Of a stretch of 64,000 nt of DNA, positions 59,234 through 64,000 are shown piece by piece. Where the stretch lies: NCBI GenBank assembly GCA_015680685.1, contig MNCI01023742.1:805014-869013 (forward strand), in the 5' to 3' direction. Below the pieces are notes generated by a model that saw only the letters and a program-made list of their open reading frames with translations, did not search any database and was not told the DNA's origin. The position numbers and the translations under genes were made by a program. Source of the stretch: Gnetum montanum. Taxonomy: Eukaryota > Streptophyta > Gnetopsida > Gnetales > Gnetaceae. Positions within the stretch are counted from its first letter, which is position 1, and each line of letters begins with the position of its first letter.

Positions 59234-62200
59234 ATGTCTTCTTCTTCTTCTCACAAGAGCATTTCACCTAGGGACCATACAAAGAACAGTCGGCAATCAA
59301 AAACACATAACCTAAATCAGCCAGTTCCTCAACAATATAGGGTGACATATACTCATCCCGATGAGTATATACCTAATTTTACTTTTATCCTCCATCAGGA
59401 TGAACAAATGCACTAGAGAGACTTGCAAGATAACATAGTGTTACCTCTAAATCATGCAGTCCCCAACATGCTCCTCTGTGCTTTAGCACAGATCGGCATG
59501 ACTCAGCTTTATGATAAATACGTTATAGATGATTTTGACACGAGGGATTACCATCCCACGACTTTACAATGTATGAGGGACTCAAGGTAGGATAGCCAAC
59601 ATTCACTGTTGAAGGGCAAAGAGTTCCCACACGTCCCAAGTAAAATCAGAGATGGTGAACCACTTATAACTGGTTCTCTATCGAAAGATGTCCCCCCTCC
59701 TAACGATAGTGAGGAGGTGGGGTATCAGAACCTACGCTCCACGATACATAACCCTGGTTCTGATCCCCATGAACACCAGCTGTTCACTGAGGGAACAACA
59801 ACAAATGACAAGGATGGGCACTCAGATCGTCATCACGATCGAGGCCAAAGCCATAGAAGAGAAGGTAAGAAACATCGTCATGGTGATGGTTCTCCTTCTT
59901 CTTTGCCTTCATCATATCACTCACCCTCTTCTTCCACATCAGGGCACAATCATCAAGAGCATAATGGAGGGGATAAAGGTAAGAGAAATGAGAGACCTCA
60001 ACGAGAGAGTTGAGAGAGAGGATGAGGGCAATCAAGAGAATCAAGGCCTGAATGAAGGGACAGTAGGGAACAACGGAGACATCATTAACATCATGAAAGA
60101 GATGATCATGAAAAACCCCTACTTGCTACCAGAAGCATGCTAAATATAACGAAGGTAGTGAGAATCCCAACAAGGCATCAAAAGTATAGTCAGATCAAGC
60201 GCTTAGACATGAATAACATCCCACGCTTTGAAGGGGGATACAACGCTGATCTGCAAAATCATTTACAGGCATTCCACGCTGCATGTGCCTTGCAGAACAT
60301 AGAAAATGAGTGGCAGAAACTAAAGTTGTTTCCCAAGACACTCATCAAGGAAGCAAAGAGTTGATATTGGTCCTTAGAACCGAAAACCATCAGGAGGTGA
60401 AGTACGATGTTAGAACTCTTCAACGATAAATATCAGACGTACTCCAAAGTGTTTAATTTACATAAGAAGATCCAAGAATGGAAGAAAGGTACTCATGAAT
60501 CCTTGGATGCTGCCATGGGCTGCTACTACGCATTGTTACATCGTTGCCTGGGCCATGGATACACACAACGGGATCAACTTCGCCATCTTGTGGATGGGCT
60601 AAGGTATGAAACTAGGAGAACCCTTGGGACTTATGTCCAAGGGAGACTATCAGAACTTAGATCCCATGAGATTCACAAATTGTTGGAACAAGTAGCCAAA
60701 GAAGAAGGGGAGCTACGAAAAAGAGAAAGTGCAGAAGAATATAATCGTGATCCCTCTCTTCGAAAGAAGGGAGTGAGATTTTGCGATGAAGAGGATGAGT
60801 CACCAATCAAAGAGTTGGTAAATAGGAAAATCTTACCACTTCAAAAGCTAACAACAGAAGTATTGGCTAAGGTAGATGAAGTATGGAGCTCCTTAGACAG
60901 TAAAATTGAAACTATCCTAAAGATTGTAGAGGATTCTAAGGGGGAACGAAGTAGTAACAAGGAGAAGAAAAAGCGGAGAGATTTAGGCCCTACACGTGAC
61001 AAGGGTAAGGGAAAAATGAACATCTCCGATGAGGTTGTGGACTCGGACACAGACAATGACGATGGATGTGAGATCTGCCACTATGACCATCCTAAGGGAT
61101 GTTGTCCAATCATCTCACATCTACAAGAGTCTAGGGTGTATGCACTCAACCCAAGACTCAATAGACGGCAGACACCTCGGAGGTTACCTTATCCTCAAGG
61201 TAACCCAAGACAGTTCCACCAACCGTTGATGTACTATCCAAGTGGAACTCCACCACAACCCATCGGATAACATCAACAGTGGCAATACCCACAATCATGG
61301 GGGATGCCACCACCTAAACATCAATACCCTTACTGGCAGGCCGATCCATATGGTTACTACGTCCAGCAGCCGATTTCTCCAAGTGACTCCATGGGTCACA
61401 CAACTCCCCAACATCACTACCAAGTTTAGGAGTACTTTAGGAGGACTCCTTCTCCTTCGGGAGACGCTGCATACCCATACCATCCTCCTACTCCATCTGC
61501 ACCTCTTCCACCGGTAGTTTCCATTCCTCCTGCTCCAACAATGCAAGGGGAACTCCCTACTCAACCGCAGCAACGAAACGCTACGAGAGCCATAAACATT
61601 CAACCTGTTGCTGGTTCTGACAACCATAAAAAGAGAAGACCTTTCTTCAGAACCAAAATCCCATACAAGCTCTCACAACAACAAGCAGTTGAGTATGTGC
61701 ACACCTCTCCAACAATTAAGGATTCGGTGCTCTCTTCCGTCCAACAATAGAGCTTAACGTATACGGTTATGTTAACACATACCGTAACCAACTGGATCAA
61801 GGTAGGCCACCTTCCCAGGAAACTATCTGATCCTGGGAGTCCCTTAATCTACCTCCAAGTTGCTAGAAATGAACCACATAAGGCTCTTCTTAACTCAGGT
61901 TCCGGAGTCAACCTAATTTCATGAGAAATGTACCAAGCCTAGAACCTGCCCCAACTTAAGAAGAGCAACATTCAACTAGAGCTGGCAAACCAGTCCATCA
62001 CCATTCCCTTAGGATTGGTGGGGGACATCATTATCACTGTGTATGGTTGGTCCTACCTAGCTAATTTCTTGGTGATTGAAGTCAACAACAACGAAGGGGG
62101 CTTCCTAATTATAATGGGAAGGGCATGGTTGAGTACAGTAGACACATGCCTAGGAATTCATGATCTTTTCTTGGAAATCTCTAAGGTAAACATTTATGGA

Positions 62201-62599
62201 AAGATCGAGAAGAGGAAAGTTCCATGCATCACATATAGTGATTCATTGGGTGATGACATGGATGAACGCACAACATCTCCTCCATGCAACAGGTGTGCCC
62301 TTGAAACTGTGAGACAAAGATGCCTGTATGTAGCAACCACACAACCAGTAGTAGATACCCCATGGTTGACAGCTAAACGAAAGAACAACCCAATATACAT
62401 GGAACAAACTGGGGAAACAACCCATGCTAACAATGAAAGCATAGATACATTGGAATATGAGTGTTGCCAACTTCCACCCCTTAATCTAAGAACATCAACT
62501 GGGAGAAGTTGGACACTTCTAAGAAATTCCAATAGGTGCTCATTATTTCGGATCTCTTCCTTTCCATTCAATCATGGGGGAGATGGCCACCTATGCTAA
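59234..62599 (+). pseudogene. Single-frame gag-protease polyprotein with 13 internal stops
   Basis: The frame from ATG 59234 to 62599 (1122 codons) never shifts. The gag core lies at 60190-60720 (NIPRFEGGYNADLQNHLQAF, KLFPKTLIKEAKS, LELFNDKYQTYSK), with a coiled, charged part to 61030 and a CEICHYDHPKGCCP knuckle (61065-61107). A Pro/Gln-rich linker leads to a retroviral-type aspartic protease (61860-62160), whose active site reads LLNSGSGVNLIS at 61892, Asn for the catalytic Asp, with LGLVGD and IIMGRAWLS following. A Cys-containing tail ends the frame. Internal stops are at 59414, 59588, 60011, 60023, 60053, 60086, 60362, 60398, 61268, 61427, 61748, 61922 and 61940, mostly where Trp, Gln or Arg is expected. 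Confidence 0.9.
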
Positions 62600-64000
62600 T
62601 CATTTGGGGCCCTCAATTCTTTTTAAGTTTTTGTTTTACACGTCTTTGTTTTACAAGTTTTTGTTTTACATGTTTTTGTTTCACACATTTTTTTTACACG
62701 TTTTTGTTTTACATGTTTTTGTTTTACAACTTTCTTTAACTTTTCTTGTTTTTATTTTACAACATCGTTCATACTTTTCCATTTCTTGTGTGTGTGTCAC
62801 CCACCTTGTAAGTTTATCATCCAATGAGTGTTCTTCATGATGGTATGGATTGTTTTTCTATTTGATTGCTAATGTTTGGTTTTTACCTTTAGTTTATGAT
62901 GTTGATACTAAGGTATGTTTATTTTGATATAGTAGGCAATGAGTCCACTTCATCCATGCATCCACCAATTTCTATGGTCTCTCTCTGCTTGGAATTGTAT
63001 AGTCCCTTTCAATAATAAGAACTATTAACGAATCGGTGACTAGACATTTCTCAAACTAAGGAAGGACTCAAGGATTGAAAAGGGTGTGACTTCAAGGAAA
63101 CTTGATGCATTTGTGTTGGCCATTCTCTTGGGTGCTTAGATGTTTCCTTTTTGATTTTTCTTACTGTTTCGACATTACCCAATTATCGGGAAGCTAAGTA
63201 AATAAAAATAACAAAGTCTTTGCATGGTGTGGTTCTCACGCATAAACACATAAAAAAAAACAAACAAACAAAAAAAAATAGTGAGAATTCAAAGCACACC
63301 CCTTAGATGGAATAATCATTTGGGCTAAAAGCACTGGTTATGGAACTAAAATAAAAATGTTCCCTTTAACTAAGGCCCTTCTTGTTTCCCATTCTCTCCT
63401 CTTCGTTTCGTCGGAATGGTGGTGACTCTTGGGTGAAGGCATTCTTGTTACTTCAAGAGGATGACTGGTCAAATGCATTAATGCGAAGTCACTGGAAATG
63501 TTTGTTGGAGGCCGGACTTGGAATGGGACCTACTAAGTCACATTAATCATGCACTACAAAAGGGGCTGTACACCACCTTGTTCTTGGGATTCCATTCCAT
63601 TCTCTCTCTCCGTCCTTCTCTCCATTGTTCACCTCATTGCCGGTTGTATCATAAGTGTATATTTTGGTTGATGCATTGTTTTCTTTTCGGTAAATTCTTG
63701 AGGTTAAGACTTTAACTCTTGTTCCAAATGACATTCCTTGAGCTTACGGACTCTTTGAATGTGGGTTTGTCAGGGCATTAAGGGCATGAGCCTACTTTGG
63801 GGAGGATCCACTGACATTCCTCTTTGGTGCACCAGTTAAATTCTTTCTCCTAACATTTTTGCAATTTATTTTATTTTATTTTGTTCATTTCCATCTTGAC
63901 ATCCATTTCATCGATGCTATAGTTGTCTCTTTTTCTTCATCTTTCTTGTTCCTTTTCTTTCTCCATTCTATCGCTACCGAAGGTTCACGATTAGTCATGG
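62600..64000 (+). other. 3' non-coding region of the element
   Basis: It starts with a T-rich tandem repeat (62622-62762), then sequence colinear with 22340-23460 of the sister and, reversed, with 35590-36440. No coding domain was recognised. It may be an intron or leader before a second ORF outside the window. Confidence 0.65.
62622..62762. repeat. GTTTTTGTTTTACA tandem repeat
   Basis: About seven units of 14 to 18 bases, (A/G)TTTTTGTTTTACA(C/T). The same array occurs inverted at 36060-36240. It is placed just after the gag-protease stop in both copies. Confidence 0.85.

Larger units (their letters stand above)
58352..64000 (+). mobile_element. Gag-protease LTR retrotransposon, continues beyond the window
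   Basis: The 5' LTR (58352-59091), tRNA-Asp-type primer-binding site, single-frame gag-protease (59234-62599) and a 3' non-coding region colinear with the element at 19361-27630 are present. No RT, RNase H or integrase occurs after the protease. The 3' part, which in the sister carries the second ORF, would lie past 64000. Confidence 0.88.

Overview
This is plant nuclear DNA, AT-rich and gene-poor. The high load of old LTR retrotransposons, LINE debris, local tandem repeats and multi-kilobase introns suggests a large-genome seed plant. A gymnosperm is plausible, but the window alone cannot settle that. I see no rRNA, tRNA, organellar or bacterial genes.

Layout. 0-2.9 kb: tandem-repeat-rich DNA. 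2.9-6.3 kb (- strand): decayed Ty3/gypsy pol with reverse transcriptase, RNase H, a second RNase H and integrase, a Tat-like arrangement. 6.3-11.1 kb: repeats plus + strand coding remnants I cannot name. 11.7-15.65 kb (- strand): gag, primer-binding site and an LTR of a gypsy element. 15.65-48.6 kb: four tandem segmental duplicates, all - strand, of a polygalacturonase-like (GH28) gene. I call them copies A (16.5-28.1 kb), B/C (32.2-38.1 kb), D (42.3-45.4 kb) and E (47.1-48.5 kb). All are broken. Copy A is split in exon 1 by a complete 8.27 kb LTR element (19361-27630) that carries gag and a long second ORF but no recognisable pol. 49.2-55.0 kb (- strand): exons of a PNKP/ZDP-type DNA 3'-phosphatase, the only likely host gene that may be active. 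55.7-57.9 kb (- strand): a LINE remnant. 57.9-64 kb: an inverted LTR fragment, then the 5' part of a second gag-plus-protease LTR element related to the one in copy A.

Most notable points. (1) The polygalacturonase-like copies share an N-terminal tandem array of a short NPSSFSFL-type peptide motif and have lost catalytic aspartates, so the family may have been non-enzymatic before it decayed. (2) A family of gag-only LTR elements carries a second single-frame ORF behind a splice-acceptor-like site. (3) An exact 2170 bp inverted repeat is bracketed by single Ns and is probably an assembly duplicate. (4) The stop codons in the elements and in the polygalacturonase copies are explainable by C-to-T or G-to-A change, as expected for long-methylated DNA.
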